64,000 bases of DNA from Myotis daubentonii (Eukaryota; Chordata; Mammalia; Chiroptera; Vespertilionidae): contig NC_081844.1 in NCBI RefSeq assembly GCF_963259705.1, positions 42,163,341 through 42,227,340 of the forward strand, written 5' to 3'. The first letter of the stretch is position 1. Each line of letters opens with the position of its first letter. Made by a program: the position numbers and the translations under genes. Below are positions 39,921 to 50,106 of this stretch, one piece after another. Below the pieces are notes generated by a model, which ran no database searches, was not told the origin of the DNA, and saw only the letters and a list, made by a program, of their open reading frames with translations.

Positions 39921-39976
39921 TTTCGTAAAAGCCTACAGCTAACATCATACTTTTTTATCATACTTTTTAAATATGT

Positions 39977-40186
39977 CAATATATTTTTTACTGATTTCAG
40001 AGAGGATGGGAGAGGGAATGATAGAAACATCAATAGTGAGAGAGAATCATCAATAAGCTGCCTCGTGCATGTCCCCTTCTGGGGATCTAGCCTGCAAAGT
40101 GGGCATGTGCCCTGACCAGGAATTGAACCATTACATCCTAGTTCATAGGTCAAAGCTCAACCACTGAGCCACATCAGCGGGGCTTT
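39977..40186 (-). mobile_element. Ves SINE
   Basis: Reverse-complement Ves: the tail comes first (tttttactgatttcagagag), then gagagagaatcatcaataag, and the tRNA head at ctcaaccactgagccacatc (40157). It directly precedes another Ves in the same orientation. Confidence 0.9.
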
Positions 40187-40409
40187 TTGTTTTTGTTAAT
40201 CCTCACCCGAGGATATTTTTTCCATTGATTTTTAGAGAGAGTGGAAGGGAGGGAGAGAGACAAACATCGATGCATGAGAGATGCATCCATTGGTTGCCTA
40301 CTGGGGCCAAGGATTGAACCTATGTCAGAGGTACCTGCCCTTGATCGGAATTGAACCTGTGACCCTTCAGTCTATGAGGCGAAGTTCACTACTGAGGGAA
40401 ACCCACTAG
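40187..40409 (-). mobile_element. Ves SINE, adjacent copy
   Basis: The tail aatcctcacccgaggatatt is followed by the body and a decayed tRNA head (cactactgagggaaaccc). Two Ves copies back to back in the same direction suggest insertion of one into the tail of the other. Confidence 0.85.
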
Positions 40410-40563
40410 GAAGATTTTTTAAAATCTTTCTGCCTAGCCCTAAACACCATTTCCTCAATAGACAAAAACATGTTTACTGCAAACTACATTTAAATTATGT
40501 TTATAATATCTTAGTTATAAATATACTAGGGGCCCGGTGCACGAAATTCGTGCACTGGGTATT

Positions 40564-40577
40564 GGGGGGGGGGGGGG
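40564..40577 (+). repeat. Poly-G tract
   Basis: Uninterrupted run of about 14 G next to the terminal hairpin of the minus-strand Helitron. Confidence 0.9.
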
Positions 40578-41266
40578 AGTGTCCCTCAGCCCAGCCTGCC
40601 CCCTCTCACATACTGGGAGCCCTCAGGCGTTGACTCCCATCACCCTCCGATCGCCTGATCGGCCCCTTGCCCAGGCCTGACGCCTCCGCCATAGGTGTCA
40701 GGCTTGGACAGGGGACCCCCCATCTCCCCCTGATCACTGGCTCTGGCCCCCGCCCAGGCCTGAGGCCTCTGGCCCAGGAATCACGCCTGGGCAGGGGACC
40801 CACATCTCCCTCTGATCGCTTGCTCCACTCCCCGCCCAAGCCTGACGCCTCTGACCCATCATATCCACCCAATCCCCGGCTCCGCCCCCCGCCCAGGCCT
40901 GATGCCTCGGCCAGAGGAGTTGACCCTCATCACCCTCCGATCACCAATCACCGGATTGGCCCCTTGACCAGGCCTGAGGCCTCTGGCAGGGGTGTCAGGC
41001 CTGGGCAGGGGACCCCCAGCTCCCCGCAGTTGCAGGCTCCGCCCCTGCCCAGGCCTAACGCCTCTGGCCTAGGCGTCCGGCCCGGGCAGCGGGGACCCGC
41101 AGCTGCAGCGGCCCCGCGATCGTGGGATTCGCTTTAGGCCCAGGCAAGGGACCCCTAGCTCCTGGGACTGCCAGCTTCGACCGTGCCCAGCTCCCATCAC
41201 TGGCTCCACCCCTACTTCCTGCTATCACTGGCCAGGGCGGCAAAGGCGCCTGATTCTCCGATCATG

Positions 41267-41320
41267 GCTGGGGGGCAGGGCAAAGGCGGCCCCAGGGCCG
41301 CCTTTGCCCTGCCCCCCAGC
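41267..41320. repeat. Perfect 24-bp hairpin in a Helitron
   Basis: The arm 41267-41290 (gctggggggcagggcaaagg, then cggc) is exactly complementary to 41297-41320 with a 6-base loop cccagg. DNA or RNA would fold very stably here. Confidence 0.95.
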
Positions 41321-41433
41321 TCTTAGCTCCCCCCTGGGTTTCTGATCACTGTCAGTGGCAGGGGGCTTCTTCCTGCTTTCCCTTTCGCCTCCCTGCATTG
41401 TGCCTACATATGCAAATTAGCCGCCATCTTGTT

Positions 41434-41520
41434 GGCAGTTAACTGCCAATCTTAGTTGGCAGTTAACTGCCAATCTTAGTTGGCAGTTAACTGCCAATCT
41501 TAGTTGGCAGTTAATTTGCA
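41434..41520. repeat. Tandem array of an 18-bp palindrome
   Basis: ttggcagttaactgccaa is its own reverse complement. It occurs three times at 24-bp spacing with the linker tcttag, followed by a partial fourth copy ending in ttaatttgcatat. Confidence 0.95.
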
Positions 41521-41592
41521 TATAGCCCTGATTAGCCAATGAAAAGGGTAGCTTGTACGCCAATTACCATTTTTCTCTTTTATTAGTGTAGA

Positions 41593-42675
41593 TACCCTAA
41601 ATATCAACGAAGAAAATATGACTAGGTTCTACAATTTTTATTTCAACAACTGGTCAGGAAGCCATAGTTTTATATTTATTAATTACTTCCTGTACCATCC
41701 ATGACGTGTCTCCTCTGATTTCAAGCACCCAACCTGTCTCAACCCAGCCAATTGACCCAAATCTTTATTTCTGAGGTATCTGAGCCCATGAAAACTAGAT
41801 GTATAAAGTCTACCATTAACTTTTATCTCTGGATATAGCATTACGAGGAAGCATCCCAGCAGGTGTCCTTGATTCCATCCATGTCCCTGCCTGCCACCAT
41901 GGTGTGAAAGAAATCCTATTTCCCCCTGGCAGTCGGAATTCATTAGCCAACTCTACACCATGTTTCTTTTTATATCTGCTCACCCGGGGACATGAGAAGT
42001 CCCAAATGACCGGTTGCTATTCTCAGCTTCTAATTAAAGGGCTCTTTCTTCTGTCCCCTGGTGGAAGCATGTCTCCCTTGAGTACTACGCTCTAAACCAG
42101 AAGAATTCAAAGTCATGGAAGTAGAAAAAAAAAAAAACTTTTTGTAACTGGGCCCCTTATTGCAATACTGAGAGGTAGCATTCATATTTAACACCCTTTG
42201 TCCCTATATTCTTCTATTCTGCCTAACAGAGGAAAAGCATTGTTACTGGTCATTGGTGGAGAACAAGTAGCATATCCTGTGGGGCAGCAGCCCAGTTTCT
42301 AAGGCTTTATATCCTAACTTGTGCTTTAACAGCCCTTATTGTCACCTTCAAATCCCATGAGCATCATCCCCTCACTCTAGTTCTTTTGGTGTAAAGTGGG
42401 GTCCTCAGAAAGAGAAGTGTGGTTTGAAATAACTTAATGCAGAGTCCATGTCTATGGTGATGCTTTCAGCTGCAATTAACAGAAGACCCAACAAAAAGAT
42501 GATATAAACAGAAAAGACATTGATGATGTCATTTAGCGATGTTAGGTGTAAGTTTGTTCCCGAATTGATTAATTCAAAGCCCTTAAGCTTCTTTCTCACT
42601 TTGTTTTTTAGGCCCTCCTATGGCAAAAGCTACATTCGTATTCAGGAAAGGAAAAGCCCAGAGGAGCAATAGAAT
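41593..42675. other. Unassigned DNA
   Basis: No gene or element that I can name. There is an A-run at 42126-42138. Confidence 0.45.
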
Positions 42676-42770
42676 TAAAACATGTAAAGCACTTAGGTGG
42701 TGCCAGGCATATAATAAGCACAGAGCAAATGTTCACCGATATGTTTATCATCATCCTCATCACCTTTACT
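42676..42770 (+). repeat. MIR-type SINE fragment
   Basis: aaaacatgtaaagcacttag, gtgccaggcatataataagc and acagagcaaatgttc follow the 3' part of MIR in sense orientation. Short and diverged. Confidence 0.6.
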
Positions 42771-43664
42771 ACTTCACTAACCCACTCCCTGGCAAAGACA
42801 ATGGAATCACTGTGGTTGTTATAAGCCCTGACCTGCACCAGAAAGAAGGCCAGCCTTTTCTAAGGAATGTGGCTGCCTGACACCAGCACGAAGTTTGGTG
42901 CCAATGGTAAGAAGCAAAGTGCTATCTGCCAAAGCCCTTTATTATTGGCATGGACACTACGTTACCAATATCCATTCATTTGTTATACTGTATACTGTAG
43001 ATAAGTTATTTTCTCTCTAATGTTAGAAGAGGGATGTTCGTGTTAATAAAGCTTGATGACAAAATGCCTGACACACACACAGCATATAGCATAGTGCCAC
43101 ACATTCAAGGAGGTGCGGTAAATAATCACAATGTTTGATTAGGCAAGAAACTCTGACCTCATTTTCTCCACAGAGAAATCACTGGCAGCTATTTTCAGAG
43201 TAGCCTATCTCCAGATTTCAAGTCATTTGCAATAATTTCCTGATACATTATGAACCTCTCCATCTTTAATCTAAAAATTTCTCTCCAGTTTCATCTGACC
43301 ATCTATTAAAGAAGTATACTACTCATTGTCTCAGTTGTTTCAGGACAGAATATTGCTGATTGAACAAATATTTACATGCCCTGAGTCAAGTATATGCAAT
43401 TAATAACAATAGGTGATAAATGATCAGGTGTTTTGGATTATTTCAAAGATTCAGTTGGATTATTGGGAAAAGTGATATTAACGTTTATGCAGACTTCACA
43501 CAAAGCAAAAGTCAATAAAATATTCAATCACATGGGGAAAGTGCCGGAGTGCACATGTGGCTGTGTCTGCGTTCTGTTCCTTGCTTCCTTATAGAGGATA
43601 CACTTTATCCCTTAATTGCTTAGGTGAAGCAAAAGGTCAGTAAAAATAGTATATGTAAATAACA
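42771..43664. other. Unassigned DNA
   Basis: Nothing recognisable beyond short A/T-rich runs. Confidence 0.5.
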
Positions 43665-43930
43665 GTGCGCTAACCTTTATTAAGTTCTTGCTATATGTCA
43701 TCCTCTATTTTTATAACTTTATATTATCTTACTATAATCTGGTCAACAAATTCTGAGGTAGATATTAGTAGCCTATTTTATAGATATGTCATAACAAAAT
43801 TAAGTGATTTGCTAAAAATCACTCAGCAGATTAGAGTTTACAACCCAGGCAGAGCCTCCATTCGTAACCATGTCCCCGGAGATGAGGACACCTACAGTGG
43901 CGGACTTGTTTACTGTACTATCCAATCCCA
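43665..43930 (-). repeat. MIR SINE
   Basis: Reverse-complement MIR: tattaagttcttgctatatg (43678), ttctgaggtagatattagta (43751) and aagtgatttgctaaaaatca (43803). Diverged, with the core retained. Confidence 0.6.
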
Positions 43931-44329
43931 ACCCTAAGCTTAAGACATATCGTTTTGAGGACTTATTATTATTAAATTGACAGTGAAACTCTACTAGGAC
44001 TGATCATAGGCACAACTGGTCCACAAAATTCCAAGACTAAAAGCTGCAATATTATTAATGAAAAAATTATTTTCAAACAATGGTCAGTTTTCCATAGCTT
44101 ACATAATGGATGCACACTGCTCCATCCAAATGATAACAGCATCAAAACATTCCTTATTAAATGGAATGTTTTCTACATAGCATGCTCAACTCAAAAGAAA
44201 TATACTGAAAATCTAACTTGAAATCATCTTTTATATTACACATCTGACAATGACCTTTTCTTATGCTTCAAAAAAAGTTTTTCTATTATGTGCCTCAACA
44301 CAGGTAATGATTATAGAATGTTTACTACT

Positions 44330-45120
44330 TAGGTTTCAACAAATTATTTGTTGAGAACCTATTTATGCTACATGTTGTAACTAGGCACCAGGGAAAGACT
44401 GACTACAAAAGTCCTGGACCTCATGGAGCTTACATTCCAATAGGAAATGCAGCTAATAAAAGAAGTAAACCCTATGACCCAAACCCCCATAACCACCAAA
44501 CATTACTTTGGCACTCTTGTTGAACATCGATTGCCTGTGGATGTATGACGTTTTTTTCTGGACTCTCAATTTCATCTGTGGAGGAGAGACTGTCCCATGA
44601 TGTGATCACTGTGGACCCTTAAGCTAGATCCAGGCCAGAACAGAGATTGATTCCCATAAATCCCCTCATAGGGTCTGATCAAACCCTACCCTATGCCCCA
44701 GGCATTCTGGTTCCTGGAACAGGCCTTTGCCCTCCCCTGGGCAAGCATGTAAGATGTTTTCTGCTTATCTGGGGCTGGTCACACTCCAGTATCACTACCC
44801 ATCCTAATTAATGCTATAGAACACTTTTGTAGCTACCATGTGGCATGGAGTATATCCATGTTGTCTAGCTGCTGCCCAAGACATGCCCCATATCTAAGTT
44901 CCCTTAATAAGCTCTTGATGTGAAAAAAAGTAAACAAATAAATTAGTTAGTTATTATAAGTATCATGAAATCGGTGATGGGGACAAGGAATATTGTCAGA
45001 GAAGATAATTCTGACAAAAATAATATTAAAGGATGAAAAGACACTGGCCACATGAAGAACAAGAGAAAGAGAATTATAGGTGGAGGCAAGAGCATGCACT
45101 AGGATCCTGAGGCAGCAGAG
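44330..45120 (-). mobile_element. L2 LINE fragment, split by an unknown retro-insert
   Basis: 44330-44470 reads as a reversed L2 tail (cctcatggagcttacattcc, 44419). The L2 match resumes at 44936 and includes gcaagagcatgcactaggat and cctgaggcagcagag (about 45087-45118). The break at 44471-44927 is an independent insertion. Confidence 0.65.
44471..44927 (+). mobile_element. Unidentified retroposed sequence with A-tail
   Basis: The 457-bp block sits inside an L2 and ends in an A-run preceded by ttaataagctcttgatgtg. The flanks repeat aagtaaac (44463-44470 and 44928-44935), or 12 of 13 bases if the adjoining A-rich stretch is counted. That pattern is L1-mediated retroposition. The first 100 bases resemble antisense L1 ORF2; the rest I cannot place and it may be LTR-derived. 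Confidence 0.55.
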
Positions 45121-45132
45121 GGACACTTTTTC

Positions 45133-45552
45133 CTCCATCACCACTTAGCCCCTGCATGCCCTCTTCCCCCTCTACACATCCTCCTCCACCCCTGCAAGCA
45201 CCACACTATTGTCCATGTCCATGAGTTCTCTTTCGTTTTATTTGGGGCTCAATCCCTCCACACACCCCCTCGCAAACCATCCTGCACCCCAAGCTGCTCT
45301 CTATCCATGCGTCTGTCTCTGTTTTGCTTGGTAATTCATTTTATTCATTAAATTCCACATATGAATATTATGGTAATTGTCTTTTTCTGACTGCCTTATT
45401 CCATTTGCCATAATGTTCTTCAGGTCCATCGCAAAGGGTAAAATTTTCTTCCTTTTTACAGCATAGTAGTATCCCATTGTGTGAATGTACCACAGCTTTT
45501 TTATCCACCCATCTACTGATGAACTCTAGGGCTGCTTCCAAATCTTGGCTAT
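45133..45552 (-). mobile_element. L1 LINE, 5'-truncated
   Basis: Reverse-complement L1 tail: C-rich 3' UTR (45150-45200), ttccacatatgaatattatg (45353), gccataatgttcttcaggtc (45407) and tcccattgtgtgaatgtacc (45472). An imperfect duplication (gggacacttttt and gagacacttattttt) borders it. Confidence 0.8.
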
Positions 45553-45569
45553 GAGAGACACTTATTTTT

Positions 45570-46800
45570 AAAGGCAAATGTGTAGCGAGAAACTAGGCTT
45601 GTCTTCACTCATCCCATTATTCTACTTATCTGTCTTGTATAGTCCTGAACTGCTGATATGAGTCTGTCACTATGTTCCAGCCCCCTGTCTAGGGGCTAAG
45701 TTATCACATATATTGTAAATTTGCTATATAAAAGGCAATGGGTTAGCCAGTCAGGATGCAAAGATGAGTTTGATTTTGCACCAACCCTCATGAAGGTCAA
45801 TGGCATCTACTAACAACAAAACCAAACCAATAAACTCGGGCTTGGCTAACAGGTGTTCAGGATATATGATTGCTAAGAGTAATACCATAAAATTATGAAT
45901 GACTGAATATGGAGGGTACCCTTCCTTTCTGAGCAATGCATCGAAGGAATTTTCAGTGTCTTCCTTTCTGATGCACTGCAACCTAACTTGGGAGCTCGGT
46001 TGACTCTGCCTACAAGTTCCAACTCATTTCTGTCAGAAATCTGTCAGCATGCACACTGCTTTCATTTAATGTGATCTCTGATAGGGATGAAAATCTTTCT
46101 AAACAAATCCTGGCATCTCTTGCTCTCATAGTTTTAGCAAGTTAATTACTCTTCCATAAGATGTGATTTCCTGGGATTCAGTGGGCTGACATTGCTTCAT
46201 GTTAATTTATTCAAGGCTGAACGGTTACATTGATTAGACAACTCCACAGCACCAGGTCTCAGAGCTTCTGGAGTTGCTCTCTTTGAATTTCAATGAAGTT
46301 AATGACAGAGGCGTGAAACTGGTATGTCCTCTGCTGCTGCCTCGGTGGAAAGTTCAATAGACATTTTTAAGGTTCTTGTTAGGAATAGGTTATCTTCGTG
46401 CAGTACTCTGAAAAGGACTCTCTTAGTTTCAGCGGTACCAAAGGTTAGGTGGAACAAGCTGATTGTGTGCTGCAACTTACGACCTTTCAGGACAAGGGTT
46501 CTGTGTATAATGAAGAGCATTCCATTAAAAATGGCATTTTGAAGAACGATGGTAGCATGGTGTGCACCTAGCAACTGACACAAGAAAGTACGAAGGTGAA
46601 TTACTGACATTTCTGCATGAGCTGCAGAGTGATGTCACATGTGGAGGCAAACTATAGAACAAGACAAAGCACAGACAGCTGAAGAAGAGGGGGGGCTGCT
46701 GACTGGCAACCAGCTCCTCCTGCCACGTTGTCTAAGTGTTTCAGCTGGTGACTTCCTTTCTTAGCGCTATCCTTTCATCTCAGATCATGCCCCAAGCAGT
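45570..46800. other. Unassigned, mostly unique DNA
   Basis: No element recognised. The frame at 46299-46610 on the minus strand (103 codons) shows no known domain and no gene context. Confidence 0.4.
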
Positions 46801-46810
46801 TTGGAACATC

Positions 46811-47020
46811 TTTTTTAAAAATATATTTTTATTGATTTCAGAAAGAAAGGGAGAGGGAGAGAGCGATAGAAACATCAGTGATGAGAGAGAATTATTGATT
46901 GGCTGCCTCCTGCACACCCCACACTGGGGATCGAGCCAGCAACCCTGGCATGTGCCCTGACCAGGAATTGAACCGTGACCTCCTGGTTCATAGGCTGACA
47001 CTCAACTACTGAGCCATGCA
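46811..47020 (-). mobile_element. Ves SINE
   Basis: The tail aaaatatatttttattgatt, body agagagaattattgattggc and head ctcaactactgagccatgca are in reverse orientation. A weak duplication (tttggaacatct against ttttgatcatct) borders it. Confidence 0.9.
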
Positions 47021-47022
47021 GT

Positions 47023-48126
47023 TTTGATCATCTCTAAACACACTCTTAAAAGTACAGAGAGCTCCAAAACACCATTCCAGAGAAAATTCACTAGTATTTT
47101 TGACTCAGAAAACTCTTGAGAGAACAGAAACGATGTCTAAAAAGATACCTAAAGAAATAATGACTTAGGACTCTAATATCAAATGTTCCTTTTCCAGTAG
47201 TGGCTTATAGTAATTTTTGCTGTGATTTCCTTCCATTAGCTCAAACCTCAAACATTTTTTTAAAAAATTGCTCTTCTCATCCACCTTGGTTAATAAGGCA
47301 TTAGAGGAGCAAAGGAAGTAGGAAATTGGTGTCCAGTGTATGGGAAAAGGGAAAGCAGTCAGCAGAAGGGGAAACAGAGAAGAAATCAAGGCATGCAGTG
47401 CCCAGAGAATGTAATGACCAAGAATAATAAAAAAAAACATTAAGGGGGGCTAAATTTCCTACAATATAAGGGGTGGAGGTTTGAACCATTCTACCAAGAT
47501 ATTCAAGGAAAGGGGGATTGAGAGAGTTGAAGAACTCGGGGTCGCTCATGTACAAATTTCAATCCACCTATTCAAGTGTGCAATTACTTTCTCTTATAAC
47601 TAAACTTAGTTTTTATTGCAAGCTTTTGGTCTGTGGTGAAAAGTCAGTCATACAAATTGTTTGTCAGGAGTTGTGTCTGAGTTCCAGATGGCTATACAAT
47701 ATCCGTGAGAAAGTGGGAAACTGCATGGTCTTCATCCTCTTTTCGTGCAGACCGCAAATGAGGAAGCCCTTGTTCTCCCCTGACCTCTTTCACGGAGGGA
47801 ACTCAGTCCTGTTGCAGTGACCCTTCTATCGGGTCCATCCGAGTTGGTCAATTTAGTGCCTTTTGCAGATGTACTACTGCTTCCCTCCCCACAGCGGAAC
47901 GTGAGTATGAAGAGCTTCGAGAGGCCAGACATATGTATTCTGTGACTGCATGACTTTCTGTAGTACAGGCATCCTTCCTTGCCCTGCCCTGGGTTTTTGC
48001 AACATAAAAGCCAATACTTTGGAAACCCAAAAGTCTTTTCTCTGCTTTCCTGTAGCATCATGACCTATTGAGACAAAGATCAATAACTGACTGAAAAGCA
48101 GGAGGGAAGAAATAGATGAAAAGAAA
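47023..48126. other. Unassigned DNA
   Basis: No gene or element is recognised with confidence. Confidence 0.45.
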
Positions 48127-48138
48127 GCATGTGACATT

Positions 48139-48698
48139 TTTTGTTCATTGCATTGTTACTTACAATAGCCAAGGTTTGGAAGCAGCCAAAGTACCTATCA
48201 GTAGATGAGTGGATAAAAATCTTTGCTACATTTACACAATGGAATAATACACTGCTGTAAAAAAAAAAATAATAAGGGATCTCTTACCCTTTGAGACAGT
48301 ATGGAGAATATTATGTTAAGTGAAATAAACCAGCCAGAGAAAGACAAGTACCATATGATTTCACTTAGATGTGAAATCTAATGAACAAAATAAACTAACA
48401 AAATAGAAACAGACTCATAGAGACAGAGAACAGACTGGCAGCTGTGAGAGGGAAGGGAGGAGGTTGAAGGGCTGGATGAGAAGACTGAATGGATTAAGAA
48501 AAAAAAACATAGACACAGACAACAGTATGGTGATTACCAGAGGGAAAAGGGGAATAAATGTGATGAAAGGAGATTTGACTTGGGATGGTGAACACACAAT
48601 ACAATATACAGATGGTGTATTATAGAATTGTGCACCTGAAACCTACATAATTTTATTAACCAATGTCATCCCAATAAATTCAATTTTAAAAAAAAGAA
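48139..48698 (+). mobile_element. L1 LINE, 5'-truncated, with target duplication
   Basis: Sense L1 from the end of ORF2 (ttacttacaatagccaaggt, 48157) through atggaataatacactgctgt to the 3' UTR (gaattgtgcacctgaaacct, 48626) and an A-tail. The 12-bp duplication gcatgtgacatt borders it exactly (48127-48138, 48699-48710). The frame is broken. Confidence 0.9.
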
Positions 48699-48726
48699 GC
48701 ATGTGACATTAGAAAAAAAAAGTATC

Positions 48727-48767
48727 AGGTTGCGTTGGTGGTATAGTGGTGAGCATAGCTGCCTTCC
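48727..48767 (+). ncRNA. Retroposed 5' half of tRNA-Gly(UCC)
   Basis: 48732-48767 reads gcgttggtggtatagtggtg followed by agcatagctgccttcc, which I recognise as the 5' half of tRNA-Gly(UCC). It stops exactly after the anticodon and lacks the T arm. A perfect 14-bp direct repeat, nine A then gtatc, borders it (48713-48726 and 48768-48781), so it looks like a retroposed fragment rather than a functional tRNA gene. Five extra bases (aggtt) precede the tRNA start. Confidence 0.8.
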
Positions 48768-48789
48768 AAAAAAAAAGTATCCTTTGAGT

Positions 48790-49818
48790 GACGTCACCAA
48801 GGTGGCAACATAAGTCATTCCCAACTAACAAATTCATGGACAAGACACCACCAACAAAATCCAAGAACACAGGGGTGAGGTTGAATCACTCCCTGTACCA
48901 CAGAGATCAAGATAAACCACATTAGAGGGGTAGCAGGAGCAGCTACACACTGACTACAGTGCCCCTTTCCCAGGTCTGAGCAACATGAGAGGAGTCGTCT
49001 TAGCCCACGGTTCCTCCAGTGGGAAAAGAGAGCCCGGGGTGGACATTCATCTCCCCCGGTAGTGTGGGTCAGTTCTTGGGAGTCTCCATTTTGGTCTTGC
49101 CTCATGGGAAGCACGGAGGAATCTGTGGGGCTTGACCACTAGAAATCTGATTGTGAGAGGGAAACAGAGCTTGCAACAACCTGTGCTCAGATCTTGGCAG
49201 ACCAAGTCCCTACCTGCAGTGCCCAAGTAGTAGTTCCAACTAGTGGGTTTGCGCATCAGCAGAGCCAAGAAAACAGTGGTGCAGTCTGACCAGGACACTC
49301 AGTGGGTCACAGGTTAGCCAGGTTGGGTCCTCAAATGAAGAGCCTTGCCAGCCCTGAACCAGGTCTATCTCCCCCGGCCATCTCTTCTCAGGGTAGGGGA
49401 ACTGAGTCATAGCCCAGCCCACTGATTAGGGTAGCTCCCAGCCCTGCCTGACCAGAAAGCCTGGCCAGAACACCTGGATGCTGCTTAGCTCAGCAACACT
49501 GAAGCAGAGTTTGGCAGGCAGAGCTGATCATCTACAGAACAAAGCCAGTGGCACTGGCCAGGAAACTTGGTATGTGAGTTGGCTTTAGTCGAGAACAAAA
49601 ATAGCAATCCTTGCTTGGGCATGGAGCTATTTCCCTGCTCTACCGGGGCATCAAAAACAATAGGGTAAATTTAACCAAAGAGGTGAAAGATTTTTACACT
49701 GAAAACTGTAAGACATGGTCAAAATAAATTAAAGCAGATACAAATAAATGAAAAGGTATCCCAAGTTCATGGACTGAAAGAATTAATACTATTTGATTCA
49801 ATGTAATCTCTGTTAAAG
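48790..49818 (+). mobile_element. L1 LINE, old copy: 5' region joined to ORF2
   Basis: 48790-49660 is GC-richer and resembles an L1 5' UTR (agaaagcctggccagaacac, 49455). It then jumps to ORF2 (ggtgaaagatttttacactg, 49682; aaggtatcccaagttcatgg, 49755), so ORF1 and most of ORF2 are deleted. The ORF2 match continues at 50107 after a younger L1 insertion. Confidence 0.65.
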
Positions 49819-50106
49819 ACCATGATTGCACTCATATGTGGAATCTAATGAACAAAATAAACTGATGAACAAAATAGATCCAGAGACATAGAACCATGGA
49901 ACAGACTGATGAATTTCAGAGGGAAGGTGGGGGTAGGGTGCAAGGAGAGAGATTAACCTGGGAATTTATATGCATATGTGCATAGCGCATGGACACAGAC
50001 AATAGTGTGGTAAAGGCTTGGGAGAGTGGGGGCAGGCAGGAGGGGGTCAAAGGGGAAAAAAAAACACAAGGAGGACATCTGTAATACTTTCAACAATAAA
50101 GATAAA
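49819..50106 (+). mobile_element. Young L1 3' tail inserted into an old L1
   Basis: A bat L1 tail: cactcatatgtggaatctaa (49830), cagagacatagaaccatgga, a G-rich 3' UTR (50024-50056), then ctgtaatactttcaacaata and an A-rich end. Removing it rejoins old ORF2 (gattcaatgtaatctctgtt directly before actaatggcattg). A short ttaaaga-like duplication marks the site. Confidence 0.8.

Larger units (their letters stand above)
40526..41592 (-). mobile_element. HeliBat-type Helitron with palindromes
   Basis: Read on the minus strand it begins TCTACACTAATAAAAGAG (41592 downward) and ends with the hairpin cagtgcacgaatttcgtgca (40535-40555) and gccCCTAG at 40526. It is GC-rich (40600-41400) with repeats of cccaggcctgacgcctc, a 14-base G run, a 24-bp perfect hairpin and a tandem array of an 18-bp palindrome. 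It encodes no Rep/helicase. The open frame at 40667-41137 is repetitive and has no known domain. Confidence 0.95.

Noticed and set aside
40667..41137. 156-codon Pro/Arg-rich open frame
   Set aside because: It sits entirely inside a non-autonomous Helitron and is built from repeats of cccaggcctgacgcctc. Few stop codons is a GC effect.
41434..41510. Spaced palindromes as a CRISPR-like array or operator cluster
   Set aside because: The 6-base linker is identical each time, so it is a simple 24-bp tandem repeat inside a Helitron.
46299..46610. 103-codon minus-strand frame
   Set aside because: No known domain, splice context or repeat of coding origin. Within chance for this much sequence.
47868..47897. 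Exon-like signal: pyrimidine tract, acceptor AG, then a gtgagt donor
   Set aside because: It would make a 6-base exon with no reading frame or other exons nearby.
48732..48769. Functional tRNA-Gly gene
   Set aside because: Only the 5' half is present, with no T arm or B box, and it is flanked by target-site duplications.
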